Source: CAYNFR01 sp964396595 (GTDB lineage: Bacteria > Bacteroidota > Bacteroidia > Chitinophagales > Saprospiraceae). Taken from it: 64,000 bases of DNA. Shown piece after piece: positions 45,971 through 56,027 of the stretch; the first letter of the stretch is position 1; each line of letters begins with the position of its first letter. A program made the translations under genes and the position numbers. The stretch spans positions 1-64,000 of the forward strand of contig CAYNFR010000012.1 in assembly GCA_964396595.1 (NCBI GenBank), read 5' to 3'. The notes under the pieces are model-generated. The model was not told the origin of the DNA and searched no databases. It was given only the letters and a program-made list of their open reading frames with translations.

Positions 45971-46807
45971 CTATGTGTAAGCATTATACTTTTGCCATAA
46001 TTTAACACATTCACGCGCCTCCTTGACATCATGGACACGCAATATTGTGGCGCCCTGCGCCAATGCAAGCATATGGAGAGCCGTAGTACCATTGAGTGCA
46101 TATTCAGGGGTCGTTTCAAGGAACTTATAAATCATACTTTTCCTGGATACGCCTGCCATAATGGGTACTTCCAAAAAGCGCAATGAAGACAACTGTGCCA
46201 ACAGCTTATAATTATCGTCCAAGGTTTTAGCAAATCCAAAGCCCGGATCTACGATGAAATCACGGATACCTAATGCCCGGCATGCCCGGAGTTTGTGAAT
46301 AAAATACTGGCTGATATCCCATATCAGATCATCATAATGTACCTGTGACTGCATGTCCGTCGGTGTACCGCGCATGTGCATTAAGACGTAAGGCAATTTT
46401 GATTGGGCGACAGCCCTAAAAAACAAAGGATCAAAACTGCCTCCGCTGATATCATTAACCAGCTGAATGTCAAATGGAAGACACTCCTTTAATACGGCAG
46501 CCCGATTTACATCCACAGAAACCGCTAGTTCAGGATACGCATTGCGTATCAATTTTAAGGCCCACACCTGGGCTTTAATCTCCTCTGCTTCGGCAGGTAA
46601 TACGGCGCCCGGACGTGAAGAAGCCGCGCCGACATCGATGATATCCACACCTTCATCTACCATCTGAGCAATACAGGCCAATAGCGATCCTTCATCTTGC
46701 TTCCTACTGCGGCAATAGAAAGAATCATCGGTAATGTTGACTACACCCATTACGATCGGCTGAGCCCTCATAGCCAACAAAAAACGAGTAGTCAATTCAG
46801 TGTGCAT
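45971..46807 (-). CDS. folP: Dihydropteroate synthase
   Basis: The protein has 278 residues from the ATG at 46807 (MHTELTTRFLL); a longer frame to 46852 lacks family similarity. Signatures are IVMGVVNITDDSFYCRSR, IDVGAASSRPGA, LVNDISGGSFDP, LMHMRGTP, FIVDPGFGFAKT, and the C-terminal TTALHMLALAQGATILRVHDVKE. It joins p-aminobenzoate to the pterin diphosphate in folate synthesis and is the sulfonamide target. The first motif has DDSFYCR where DDSFSDG is common, a moderate deviation. Confidence 0.94.
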   Translation of the reverse strand: MHTELTTRFLLAMRAQPIVMGVVNITDDSFYCRSRKQDEGSLLACIAQMVDEGVDIIDVGAASSRPGAVLPAEAEEIKAQVWALKLIRNAYPELAVSVDVNRAAVLKECLPFDIQLVNDISGGSFDPLFFRAVAQSKLPYVLMHMRGTPTDMQSQVHYDDLIWDISQYFIHKLRACRALGIRDFIVDPGFGFAKTLDDNYKLLAQLSSLRFLEVPIMAGVSRKSMIYKFLETTPEYALNGTTALHMLALAQGATILRVHDVKEARECVKLWQKYNAYT

Positions 46808-47041
46808 ACAGCATACATTATGATAAAGAGTTCGCAATATAAAACATATCACTCAGAGAGTAGCCTCTTAGACAATACATCAATCTCTTAGGCATTACCC
46901 TTGATATAGTTTAATATGTCGTGCAGTAGGAATCCAATAAAAAGGCATAAAAGTTGCAACAACAAATATGTTTACTATCTTCGTTTAACCGTCGCGTGCG
47001 AAAAATCTTTATCCCAAAAAAAAGCATCCAATAGCGCCGAT

Positions 47042-48349
47042 ATGAAACATGTAAAAAAAGCACACTGCTACTTTAAGATTATTTTTTCGCTCACGATCAT
47101 CGTGATGTTTCTTCAGTGCAATATCAACAGCAATCCCCTCAAGGATAGCAAAGAAGATGAAGCCCCTTATAGCTTGCAGAAACCCGTGGTCAAAAAATAC
47201 GGTTTTGATATAAGCACCGTTCATTTTGACAACCACATCATCGAGCCCAATACCTTTATGGCCAATATCTTGATGGGCTACGGCATAGCATACAACAAGA
47301 TCTTGGAACTGGAAAAAAAAGCGGAGGGCGTCTTTAGTCTTAGAAAAATTCACCACGGTAAGAACTTAATACTCGTCAGACAAGATACCTGCGATGCCCC
47401 TATATGCATGATTTATGAACCAAATGCTTTCCAATTTGTAAAGTTTAATTTATCCGATAAAATATCAGTAAGCAAACACGACAAGCCCTACGAGATATGC
47501 CAGCGAACATTAAGCGGAGTAATCACTACTAATCTTTCTTCCGACCTCATCAGCCGTGGTGGCACGCTCGAGCTAGTGGATAAAATCGAGGACGCCCTCT
47601 CTCAAGTTTATTTTCCCGGGGCACAACGTGGTGATCAGTATCGAATCATTTATGAAGAAATAAAAATTGATGACAAAGTGGTAGGTATAGCCAATTTATT
47701 GGCGGCGCACTACAGAAGTGGCTCTAAAGATACCTATGGCTTCTATTATGGAAACGAGCGTTACAAAGGTTTCTATGACGAAACCGGTAATGCCAACAAA
47801 AGAGCCTTTCTTAAGTCTCCCATTCGCGAAAGATATCGAATCAGCTCTCGATACAGTATGAATCGCAGGCATCCTGTTCTTAACTATAATCGTCCGCATC
47901 TAGGTACAGACTTCGCGGCGGCCACTGGAACACCGATAATGGCGACAGCTGACGGTGTGGTTACCCAAAGAAGTTTTAACTCCGGTAATGGCAACTTTGT
48001 CAAGATTAAACATGACAAAACCTACGAAACACAATATTTACACATGAGTAGATTTGCCAGTGGTGTGATAGTCGGATCAAGAGTCAAGCAAGGCCAGACA
48101 ATAGGATATGTGGGGAAGACAGGTCTTGCCACCGGTCCTCATGTCTGCTATAGATTCTGGAAAAATGGTCGCCAGATAGATCCGCTGCGGGAAAACTTCG
48201 CACCTATCGAACCTTTGGAGGCAAAGGAAATGCCGTCGTTCTTGCAAGCAATTCAACAATACCAGAGAATGCTTGAGTACATTCCATTTGCAGAAATAGA
48301 GGAATCAACTGAGTCAGAAGAAGAAATTCTCGAAGAAGAAGTGCTGTAA
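47042..48349 (+). CDS. M23-family peptidoglycan metallopeptidase lipoprotein
   Basis: The protein has 435 residues from the ATG at 47042, giving a lipoprotein signal (IVMFLQC); the frame is open to 46916 without support. A region about 70-240 precedes the LytM/M23 domain (about 270-390) with zinc ligands H286 and D290 (RPHLGTD) and the later QYLHMSRF and GLATGPHVCYRF histidines. It probably cuts peptide cross-links in peptidoglycan. The C-terminus is acidic (EESTESEEEILEEE). It is divergent from folP. Confidence 0.9.
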   Translation: MKHVKKAHCYFKIIFSLTIIVMFLQCNINSNPLKDSKEDEAPYSLQKPVVKKYGFDISTVHFDNHIIEPNTFMANILMGYGIAYNKILELEKKAEGVFSLRKIHHGKNLILVRQDTCDAPICMIYEPNAFQFVKFNLSDKISVSKHDKPYEICQRTLSGVITTNLSSDLISRGGTLELVDKIEDALSQVYFPGAQRGDQYRIIYEEIKIDDKVVGIANLLAAHYRSGSKDTYGFYYGNERYKGFYDETGNANKRAFLKSPIRERYRISSRYSMNRRHPVLNYNRPHLGTDFAAATGTPIMATADGVVTQRSFNSGNGNFVKIKHDKTYETQYLHMSRFASGVIVGSRVKQGQTIGYVGKTGLATGPHVCYRFWKNGRQIDPLRENFAPIEPLEAKEMPSFLQAIQQYQRMLEYIPFAEIEESTESEEEILEEEVL

Positions 48350-48396
48350 ATCCCCTGCCGATTGACTAATGATTATTGGTCTAATTCAAAATTTGG

Positions 48397-49440
48397 CTAT
48401 GCTTTAGCTTTATCAAGAGTAAAACTGAAAGTAGAACCTACGTCCTTTGTGCTTCGCGCTGTTACTGTCTGTTGATGTGCTTCTACTAGATGCTTGACTA
48501 TGGCTAGCCCGAGACCACTACCTCCTTGCTTCCTGCCTCTTCCATGATCAACCCGATAGAATCTGTCAAACACATATTTCAAATGTGCCGCATCAATACC
48601 TATACCGTTATCGCTTACTTCTATTAATACATGAGTGACCATGTCGTATATACCTACCAGAACAGATCCTCCCTTGTTGCCATATTTGATCGCATTGGCG
48701 ATAAGGTTAGCGAGAACGATTCTAACCTTAGATTCATCAGCACTTACGTTGAAGGAGCTTCGTGCACCTTGCTTAAGGTCCAAGAGCAATCCTTTCTCTT
48801 CTGCCAGAATACTCAGATCATCAATTACCTCCAAGCACAATTCCTTAATATCAAAAACAGATATTTCTAGAAGCAACTGGCCGTATTCTAGCTTATTAAT
48901 CGTTTCTAAGTCCTCAATGATATCTCTTAACCGCTCTACATTACTCGATGCCCTCTTGAGATAGCGCAAGTTTATCTTTTCATCATAAAGGCCTCCATCA
49001 AGAAGCGTATTGATGTACCCTTGAATAGAATACAAGGGTGTCTTTAGCTCATGAGAGATGTTCCCTATATAGTTTCGTCGATATTCTTCAAGCGCCCTGA
49101 GATCTGATAGCTCTTGCTTCTTGCCATCAGACCATTGCTGAACATCATTTTCTACCTCAGCGAGATTATTGAGTTTAGTTGACTCTCGTTCGACATGTCT
49201 TATACTGCTCTTTGTTTCGCGAATAGTTTTGTAAATCAATTTTACTTTATTAAACACAAAAAGGTTAAGAACATAAGATGTAAACCACAGACTGGCAAAT
49301 AGTAATAGAGCAGCTATAAGGATAAGTAACCAAATATTACCCAGCCCCAGATAATACAATAAAAACAGAACCGACAATACAATAGCATTGCACAACACTA
49401 TCACCCAAGACAATACATTCAGAGAAATATTTCTTAGCAC
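48397..49440 (-). CDS. PhoR-like sensor histidine kinase
   Basis: This 347-residue protein has two N-terminal membrane spans (about 8-30 and 36-62) with almost no periplasmic loop, so it senses in or near the membrane or through a partner. A short coiled region leads to the H-box with His130 (GNISHELKTPLYSI), then N, G1, F and G2 boxes (LIANAIKYGNKGG, VSDNGIGI, YVFDRFYRVDHGRGRKQGGSGLGL). It lies 3 bp after the response regulator gene. Confidence 0.93.
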   Translation of the reverse strand: MLRNISLNVLSWVIVLCNAIVLSVLFLLYYLGLGNIWLLILIAALLLFASLWFTSYVLNLFVFNKVKLIYKTIRETKSSIRHVERESTKLNNLAEVENDVQQWSDGKKQELSDLRALEEYRRNYIGNISHELKTPLYSIQGYINTLLDGGLYDEKINLRYLKRASSNVERLRDIIEDLETINKLEYGQLLLEISVFDIKELCLEVIDDLSILAEEKGLLLDLKQGARSSFNVSADESKVRIVLANLIANAIKYGNKGGSVLVGIYDMVTHVLIEVSDNGIGIDAAHLKYVFDRFYRVDHGRGRKQGGSGLGLAIVKHLVEAHQQTVTARSTKDVGSTFSFTLDKAKA

Positions 49441-49443
49441 CGT

Positions 49444-50133
49444 CTAATCTTTTAGTTTGTAGCCGACACCTTTGAGGGTTTTTATATAGGATTTACCTAA
49501 TTTTTCTCTTAGTTTTCTTATGTGCACATCAATGGTTCGGTCTCCGACTATAACGTCTGTCCCCCATACTTTATGTAAAATTTCGTCACGATTAAAAACC
49601 TTGCCGGGACGGGTAGCCAGAAAAGAGAGCAAGTCAAACTCCTTCTTGGCAAGAGCTATCTCTTTCCCTTTGATTAAAACCGTATACTTATCCGGATCAA
49701 TTTCTATATCTCCAATCTGAATGATCTTGCCAGCATTTTCTTTAGTCCTAAATCTCGGATGTCTTCTTAATAAAGCATTGATGCGACTTATCAATACATT
49801 AGTCTTAATCGGTTTAACGACTATATCATCCCCTCCTGAATCCAAAGCCGAAATCTGTGTAAATGATTCGCTTCTGGCAGACAAGAATAGTATAACCGCA
49901 TCTTGTAGTTTGTCTTCTTGACGTAACAGACCACATGTCTCGATACCATTGAGACCCGGCATCATAATATCAAGTATGATGAGATCCGGAATGAAATCTT
50001 TGGCTAGTTCAATGGCTTTCTCCCCGTTGGAGGCCTTTTTGACTCTAAACCCTTCCTTTTCAAGATTGTAGGATATAAATTCCAATATATCCGCTTCATC
50101 ATCTACCAATAATATTTTTGCCCCTTTACTCAT
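49444..50133 (-). CDS. OmpR/PhoB-family response regulator
   Basis: This 229-residue protein has a receiver domain with phospho-acceptor Asp55 (LIILDIMMPG), Ser85 and Lys107 (VVKPIK), and a C-terminal winged helix (about 135-229; FDLLSFLATRPGKVFNRDEILHKVWG, RTIDVHIRKLREKLG, IKTLKGVGYKL). It pairs with the adjacent kinase. Its start overlaps the DUF4296 gene by 8 bases, so the lipoprotein is translated with the regulator. The stimulus is unknown. Confidence 0.93.
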   Translation of the reverse strand: MSKGAKILLVDDEADILEFISYNLEKEGFRVKKASNGEKAIELAKDFIPDLIILDIMMPGLNGIETCGLLRQEDKLQDAVILFLSARSESFTQISALDSGGDDIVVKPIKTNVLISRINALLRRHPRFRTKENAGKIIQIGDIEIDPDKYTVLIKGKEIALAKKEFDLLSFLATRPGKVFNRDEILHKVWGTDVIVGDRTIDVHIRKLREKLGKSYIKTLKGVGYKLKD

Positions 50134-50482
50134 TCGTCACTTCTTGTTCTGTATCAATACGCGATTTAATACTATCAAGTTTATGCTTGATATCATCCAA
50201 CATTGATTTGTACAAATCCATATCCTGCTGATAAAGGTAAAGGTTAGATTCAAGCTCACTGTAGTCCACCTTGTGAATTTTAAGTAAACTTTTCATTAAC
50301 TCTATTTGAACAGAATCCCGAGATATGCCGGGGTATCTTCTGATTATATCATCAGCATAGGTCATATCAAGCATGATATTGACCATTTTGTCTTGAGATA
50401 TAGTGTATGGAGCTTCCTCTTTACAAGATAAAAAAGCTGCGACTATCATCGTAAACAACATGACCTGTCGCATAGCTACCAT
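50126..50482 (-). CDS. DUF4296 lipoprotein
   Basis: This 118-residue protein has a lipobox AFLSC (Cys20) and the DUF4296 body KMVNIMLDMTYADDIIRRYPGISRDSVQIELMKSLLKIHKVDYSELESNL, with a coiled-coil C-terminus. Function unknown. Its start overlaps the SixA-like stop and its end overlaps the response regulator start, so the three are coupled. It might be the sensory partner of the kinase, which has no periplasmic domain of its own. Confidence 0.85.
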   Translation of the reverse strand: MVAMRQVMLFTMIVAAFLSCKEEAPYTISQDKMVNIMLDMTYADDIIRRYPGISRDSVQIELMKSLLKIHKVDYSELESNLYLYQQDMDLYKSMLDDIKHKLDSIKSRIDTEQEVTNE

Positions 50483-50961
50483 TGTTTAGGATAAATGAGA
50501 TAGTCAACAGTGGTATTATCTACATCCAGATCCGTCCATGAATCGATGCGAGAAACCATTCTAAATATTCCACAAGTCGGCAGATTGTCTAGAAAATCTT
50601 TACTAAACATGTTGTGCAACTCTGTCAACCCAGGATTATGAGCGAAGAGTATCACGCTGGACACATTGTCTGGCGATTGCCTGATCACGGAGATAATAGT
50701 ACGAGGAGATGCATGATAAAGCTCAGGGACAATCATCCCTTGATCAAGACGGAGAGGCTCCCGAAAAAAAGAAAACGTATCCCGTGCACGACGAGCAGAG
50801 CTGCACAAATAGCTGTCTATTCCGCCCGATTTATCAAACAATTTCTCAGCCATATGTGGTGCATCTCTCTTGCCCCGATCATTGAGTGGACGATCATGAT
50901 CAGATAACCCCCACTCTGCCCAGCTTGACTTGGCATGTCTCACTATATAACTGTACTTCAT
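50476..50961 (-). CDS. SixA-like histidine phosphatase
   Basis: This 161-residue protein has the RHG signature with His9 (YIVRHAKSSWAEWG), DHDRPLNDRGKRDAP, CSSARRARDTFSF and the second catalytic His in FAHNPGLTEL. SixA proteins remove phosphate from histidines, classically on phosphotransfer domains. Being the first gene of the transcript with a two-component system, it could tune that pathway, but this family often occurs alone. Confidence 0.9.
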   Translation of the reverse strand: MKYSYIVRHAKSSWAEWGLSDHDRPLNDRGKRDAPHMAEKLFDKSGGIDSYLCSSARRARDTFSFFREPLRLDQGMIVPELYHASPRTIISVIRQSPDNVSSVILFAHNPGLTELHNMFSKDFLDNLPTCGIFRMVSRIDSWTDLDVDNTTVDYLIYPKQW

Positions 50962-51271
50962 ATCACTCGTGAAGATATTCTTTTTTAGTAACTAATCAGT
51001 TAGATACTTTCAGGTCAAAAAATCAGTCTATTTCTTCATTAGACAACGCTCCTTTTTGAGTGAATAGCAGCGCAATTGACGAAAAAAGAGCGGCATGATA
51101 ATAGGAAATGGGCATTTTCTGAGCGCAATTGATCGAAACTGATTAGCTAGATTTTTTATTGTTCGCGACATTCCTAATCATAGGAACTCAGTAATAATTC
51201 TCCTATCTTTGTCGGTTGTGCCTTTATAGACACATTTTTAGACCAATTTTACCAAAATTGTATAGTACGCT

Positions 51272-52888
51272 GTGAAATTATCCGGAGAGAACATCGCTTT
51301 CATTGAATCCAAAATCGATGAAGAGTACCTCATACCAGCAGAGCTCATCCTAGAGAATAATGCTTACAGTGATTATCGTACTAAAGGTAGTAATGAACAT
51401 TACATGACCATCGAAGACAAGGGCTTCAGACTAGATACCAATATCATCATGATGGGCGAAAGAGTCAAAGGAGGTCACTGCCCTTGTACCGGTTTCAGTA
51501 AAAACGGGATCTGCTCACATATAGCCGCGACTACACTCATTATCCGTAAAAAACTAGCAGAAATCGTTGACCAGCAGGCAATAATCAAAGAGTCAGCGAA
51601 AAAAGCCAAAAGACGCAGTAACATAGAGTCATTGCTTTCAGAAATTTCGAAAACGCAACTTGAGGAATTTATCCTAGATTTTACGAAACAGAACGCATAT
51701 TTCAAACTATATTTTCAAGCTTATTTTTATAATCACCTGTCAGAAGAACAAATTAATGCTCTCCTTGAAAGTGTTTTCCCCCCTCTTACTAAAGCCTATG
51801 AGAAAGTAAGCCCGGCCAGACTTTCGAATTTTATTTCTTTAGCTGATACGCTTCATGTACATTATAAGTTACTCGTTTTAAATCAGAATTATATTGATGC
51901 ATTTGACCTCAATTTTAAACTATTACAAAAGTCCTTCTATATAAAATATAATCTGAAACAATTCAGCGAAAGGCTTTTAAAATATCATACCATATTCTTG
52001 GCTAATTTCATAGAAACCACTGGACTAATAGAAGCACCGGAATACAAAGAATTGATATACAATAGATTAACAGAACTACTTGGGTCATCTTACATCTCTG
52101 CCAACTTAAAACAAGAGAGGGATTTATGGATATTGCTTCTCAACCAAAATGACTTACGTAATGAACTCGTAACCATAGCCAACAAGAATTTTTCTAGCGA
52201 TGACATAAGTACCGGCTACTTTTTAAAATTTATCCAATTATGTGTAAGTGAACAGTCCATACAAGATTCTAAAATCAGGCATCTCAATCAACAGGAGATT
52301 TATCGAATCATCCAGATAGCAGTAGAATTCGAAGAACAAAGCCATGCTCAGGATATTTTATGGAAGTGCCTGTATCTGAAAAACCTCAACCTTCCCGTCC
52401 TAAAAATAGTCTTACTCCATCTCAGTCGATCATTCGATGCTCAATTGCTGGATATATTGATTAAGTACTATGTTAATTATAAAGACAATGCCATACTCGA
52501 TTTTATAAAGTTCAAGTCAATGGACTGGCGCCAGGACAAAGCGTCAATACACGATACACTTGAGCTTAATTCAGACCATGATGGACTGTTGAGGTTTTAT
52601 CTGTTTGATGAAGATAATGACAAAGCATCTATCCTAATGATGGAGCTTGACACCATTGGGCAATTAAGCAAATACGATGTGAGGATGGCAGAACTATCTA
52701 CTGATATGTTGCTCACAAGCTATAAATCAGTCGTTGACAAATTTCTCTCTGAGCATTTTGGTCTAGCGGCACAGAATTTTGTAGCAGAAGCATATCAGCG
52801 CTTAGAAAGAATAGGACTACCCCATGTCCGCCGCGAACTAGAAGCCTACATCTCCAAGAAATATAAGGACAGGAGTTCCCTAAACTAG
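51272..52888 (+). CDS. SWIM zinc-finger protein with long helical region
   Basis: The protein has 538 residues from a GTG start (51272; no ATG fits better). Residues 64-95 form a SWIM zinc finger (GGHCPCTGFSKNGICSHIAA, pattern CxCx8CxH). After a basic helix (KLAEIVDQQAIIKESAKKAKRR) a long, mainly helical, HEAT- or TPR-like region extends to the end. SWIM domains bind DNA or proteins and are usually fused to or encoded beside SNF2 helicases; no such helicase is near. Function unknown. Confidence 0.8.
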   Translation: MKLSGENIAFIESKIDEEYLIPAELILENNAYSDYRTKGSNEHYMTIEDKGFRLDTNIIMMGERVKGGHCPCTGFSKNGICSHIAATTLIIRKKLAEIVDQQAIIKESAKKAKRRSNIESLLSEISKTQLEEFILDFTKQNAYFKLYFQAYFYNHLSEEQINALLESVFPPLTKAYEKVSPARLSNFISLADTLHVHYKLLVLNQNYIDAFDLNFKLLQKSFYIKYNLKQFSERLLKYHTIFLANFIETTGLIEAPEYKELIYNRLTELLGSSYISANLKQERDLWILLLNQNDLRNELVTIANKNFSSDDISTGYFLKFIQLCVSEQSIQDSKIRHLNQQEIYRIIQIAVEFEEQSHAQDILWKCLYLKNLNLPVLKIVLLHLSRSFDAQLLDILIKYYVNYKDNAILDFIKFKSMDWRQDKASIHDTLELNSDHDGLLRFYLFDEDNDKASILMMELDTIGQLSKYDVRMAELSTDMLLTSYKSVVDKFLSEHFGLAAQNFVAEAYQRLERIGLPHVRRELEAYISKKYKDRSSLN

Positions 52889-53039
52889 AGCGGGTATTGG
52901 CACTTTCAGCAGTTTGGATAATTATCGTAACTATCCTTCGATATCATACTTTTGGTTTAAAAGCCCAAAATTTCGTTTAGGTAAGAAAAGTTTTAGCCGT
53001 TTATTTGCGTCGCGATTTTGCAGGAAGAACGACAGCTAT

Positions 53040-53690
53040 ATGTTAAAGGCAATAATTTTTGATTTGGATGGCGTAATAGTGGACACCGCCAAGTATCATT
53101 ATCTGGCGTGGAGAAAATTAGCCGAAAAACTCGGATTCGATTTCACCGAAGAGCATAATGAGCCTTTAAAGGGTATCAGCAGGATGGATTCACTGGAGCA
53201 TCTGCTGCGCATAGGTCATGTGAGAGCTACGGCTGCGGAAAAGATACATTATTGTGATTTGAAAAATACCTGGTATCTAGAATATACCAATGATATGAAC
53301 TCTGACGAAATTTTGCCGGGGGCATTGGATCTTATCCTTGAGGCTAAGAAGCATGATGTCAAGATTGCATTAGGATCAGCCAGCAAGAATGCCCGACCTA
53401 TACTGGCCAAGACAGAAATCGAGTCGTTATTTGATTGCATCGTAGATGGAAATGATGTGATAAAAAGCAAGCCTGATCCTGAAGTATTCCTTAAAGCTGC
53501 GGCCAATCTTTCAATGGAAGCACGTCATTGTGTGGTGATCGAGGATTCGGCCAAAGGAATCGAAGCGGCATTGGCAGGAGGATTTATTGCGGTGGGTATC
53601 GGAGATCCGACACATTTGGGCGCAGCCCATCAAGTTTTTAAAAACATGAGCCAGCTCAATGTTTCTATTCTACAACAGCTTTTCAATTAA
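53040..53690 (+). CDS. pgmB: Beta-phosphoglucomutase
   Basis: The protein has 216 residues from the ATG at 53040 (MLKAIIFDLDGVIVDT); the frame is open to 52914 without support. It is a HAD phosphatase-fold enzyme with nucleophile Asp8 and Asp10, the cap-domain GISRMDSLE and KIALGSASKN motif, and the KSKPDPEVFLKAA lysine. It converts beta-glucose-1-phosphate, made by the GH65 phosphorylase next door, into glucose-6-phosphate. First gene of the glucan operon. Confidence 0.95.
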   Translation: MLKAIIFDLDGVIVDTAKYHYLAWRKLAEKLGFDFTEEHNEPLKGISRMDSLEHLLRIGHVRATAAEKIHYCDLKNTWYLEYTNDMNSDEILPGALDLILEAKKHDVKIALGSASKNARPILAKTEIESLFDCIVDGNDVIKSKPDPEVFLKAAANLSMEARHCVVIEDSAKGIEAALAGGFIAVGIGDPTHLGAAHQVFKNMSQLNVSILQQLFN

Positions 53691-53720
53691 CGAGCGTACA
53701 GCCATTAAGATTAGTGATCT

Positions 53721-56027
53721 ATGAATAAGTATATTGTTGAAGATCCATGGAGGATAATAGAGAGAGGATATGACGCAAGCTTGCATCCTATATCCGAAAG
53801 CCTATTTAGTATAGGCAATGGTCGTCTGGGCCAACGTGCCAATTTTGAAGAAAGTTATTCCGGCGAGTCGCTTCGTGGCAGCTACATAGCTGGTGTCTAT
53901 TATCCCGACAAAACGAGAGTGGGTTGGTGGAAAAATGGATATCCAGAGTACTTTGCGAAGGTGCTTAATTCTGTCAATTGGATAGGGGTCAAGTTATATA
54001 TCAATAATGAAGAAATCGATCTTCACCGACAGCGCGTGCGACAGTTTGAGCGTGTATTGGACATGCGCACCGGGATACTAGAGCGTCATGTTGTCATAAG
54101 CTTGGCCGGCGGCCTGGAAGTTACTATCGCCAGCAATCGGTTTTACAGTTTACACGATCAGAACTGGGCCTTTATGGAATATCAAGTATCCGCCAATCAA
54201 GAAGTGTCTGTCCGGCTGGAGTCATATCTTGACTTTAATGTCCGAAATGCAGATGCTAATTATGATGATGATTTCTGGCACAAGCGTCAGCAAAAGATCG
54301 AAGATGGCATACTCCACACCTTGGCGACTACCAAGAAGACAGAATTCACCGTATGTGCCGCATTGATCAATAAGGTCACATTAGGAAATAGCTTGTTATC
54401 ATCAGCACATGATACATGCATCGAAGGCTATGTCAGTGAAACGTACGCGCTGAATCTGACCGCTGATACCATCTTGTCACTCACAAAGAATATAGCTATT
54501 CATTCAACTTTTTACACGCCGATAGAAGAATTAAGTACTTTATCCATTCAATCTGTAAGACAAGCGTTAAACACTGGAATGGCATATTGTACAAGTCGGC
54601 AATCTGAAATATGGAGTGAAAGATGGAATGTCTGTGACATCAATATAGCAGGTGATACAGCTGCACAGCAAGGTATTCGGTTTAATATATTCCAACTTTA
54701 TCAGACCTATAGCGGAGAAGATCCGCGTCTCAACATCGGTCCCAAAGGTTTTACCGGAGAAAAATATGGCGGCAGCACATACTGGGATACAGAGGCATAT
54801 TGCTTGCCTTTCTATATGTGTATTGCCCCTCCTCAGGTAGCACACAGCCTTCTTGTCTATAGATATAATCATTTGGACAAAGCCATTGAAAACGCTGGCA
54901 AACTTGGCTTTACGGATGGTGCTGCACTCTATCCTATGGTGACCATGAACGGAGAGGAATGTCATAATGAATGGGAAATAACATTTGAAGAAATACATCG
55001 TAATGGCGCGATCGCCTACGCCATTTATGACTATATCCGTTATACAGATGATAAAGAATATCTGGCTACACATGGACTGGAAGTCCTTATCGGCATCGCG
55101 AGGTTCTGGTCTCAGCGGACTAACTTTAGTGAAGACAGGCGTCAATATGTCATTCTAGGTGTAACAGGACCGAATGAATATGAAAATAATGTCAATAATA
55201 ATTGGTACACCAATTACATCGCCCGCTGGTGTCTGCATTACACTATTGATTGTATGAAGTATGTAAAAAATGATCATCCCGAAAAATGGGCCACCATGGC
55301 TGTTAAGTGTATGTGGAAGGAGACAGAAACGTTACGGTGGGATGACATCATCAGCAACATGTATCTCCCGTATGACCCCCAAAGAAGAATCTTCCTGCAG
55401 CAAGACGGATTTCTGGATAAGGATCTTATCACAACAGAAGAGCTCGATCCTGCACAGCGTCCGCTTAACCAAAAGTGGTCATGGGATCGCATCTTACGCT
55501 CTGTTTTCATAAAGCAGGCAGATGTGCTTCAGGGGCTGTACTTCTTTGAAGATGATTTTAGCATGGCGGAACACAGAATTAACTTCGACTTTTACGAACC
55601 ACGTACTGTCCATGAATCATCCTTGTCGCCATGCGTGCACGCTATTTTGGCAAGTAAACTGGATTACCGAGATAAAGCATACGAGATGTACTTGCGTACT
55701 GCGAGATTGGATCTTGATAATTATAATAATGATACAGAAGATGGATGTCACATCACAAGTATGGCAGGTACATGGTTATCGATAGTCAAGGGATTCGGCG
55801 GTATGCGGTATGATAAAAATGGCATTTCTTTCTCACCTGCGCTGCCCGCGCAATGGGACGATTTATCATTTAAGGTCGTATATCGCGATAGTATTCTAAA
55901 AATAATCGCCTCTCGTAATTACTGCGAAATAGAACATCTATCAGGTGCCAATACCCTGGATATCAAGGTATATGATAAGACTTACTCTCTAAAACCCAAT
56001 AACATTTTAAGAATCCCCAGACAATGA
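53721..56027 (+). CDS. GH65 disaccharide phosphorylase, maltose/kojibiose/trehalose type
   Basis: This 768-residue cytoplasmic protein (no signal peptide) has the GH65 layout. An N-terminal beta-sandwich (IGNGRLGQRANFEE) is followed by the (alpha/alpha)6 barrel with the catalytic Glu486 in GVTGPNEYENN and the substrate-site KQADVLQGLYFF. A small C-terminal domain ends the chain. It splits an alpha-linked glucose disaccharide with phosphate, giving glucose plus beta-glucose-1-phosphate. Maltose is the usual substrate, but kojibiose or trehalose cannot be excluded by eye. It lies 30 bp after pgmB and overlaps the GH13 gene by 4 bases. Confidence 0.93.
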   Translation: MNKYIVEDPWRIIERGYDASLHPISESLFSIGNGRLGQRANFEESYSGESLRGSYIAGVYYPDKTRVGWWKNGYPEYFAKVLNSVNWIGVKLYINNEEIDLHRQRVRQFERVLDMRTGILERHVVISLAGGLEVTIASNRFYSLHDQNWAFMEYQVSANQEVSVRLESYLDFNVRNADANYDDDFWHKRQQKIEDGILHTLATTKKTEFTVCAALINKVTLGNSLLSSAHDTCIEGYVSETYALNLTADTILSLTKNIAIHSTFYTPIEELSTLSIQSVRQALNTGMAYCTSRQSEIWSERWNVCDINIAGDTAAQQGIRFNIFQLYQTYSGEDPRLNIGPKGFTGEKYGGSTYWDTEAYCLPFYMCIAPPQVAHSLLVYRYNHLDKAIENAGKLGFTDGAALYPMVTMNGEECHNEWEITFEEIHRNGAIAYAIYDYIRYTDDKEYLATHGLEVLIGIARFWSQRTNFSEDRRQYVILGVTGPNEYENNVNNNWYTNYIARWCLHYTIDCMKYVKNDHPEKWATMAVKCMWKETETLRWDDIISNMYLPYDPQRRIFLQQDGFLDKDLITTEELDPAQRPLNQKWSWDRILRSVFIKQADVLQGLYFFEDDFSMAEHRINFDFYEPRTVHESSLSPCVHAILASKLDYRDKAYEMYLRTARLDLDNYNNDTEDGCHITSMAGTWLSIVKGFGGMRYDKNGISFSPALPAQWDDLSFKVVYRDSILKIIASRNYCEIEHLSGANTLDIKVYDKTYSLKPNNILRIPRQ

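Noticed and set aside
54567..55145. 192-codon antisense frame inside the GH65 gene
   Set aside because: It is fully covered by the GH65 coding frame with intact catalytic motifs and has no recognisable domain of its own.
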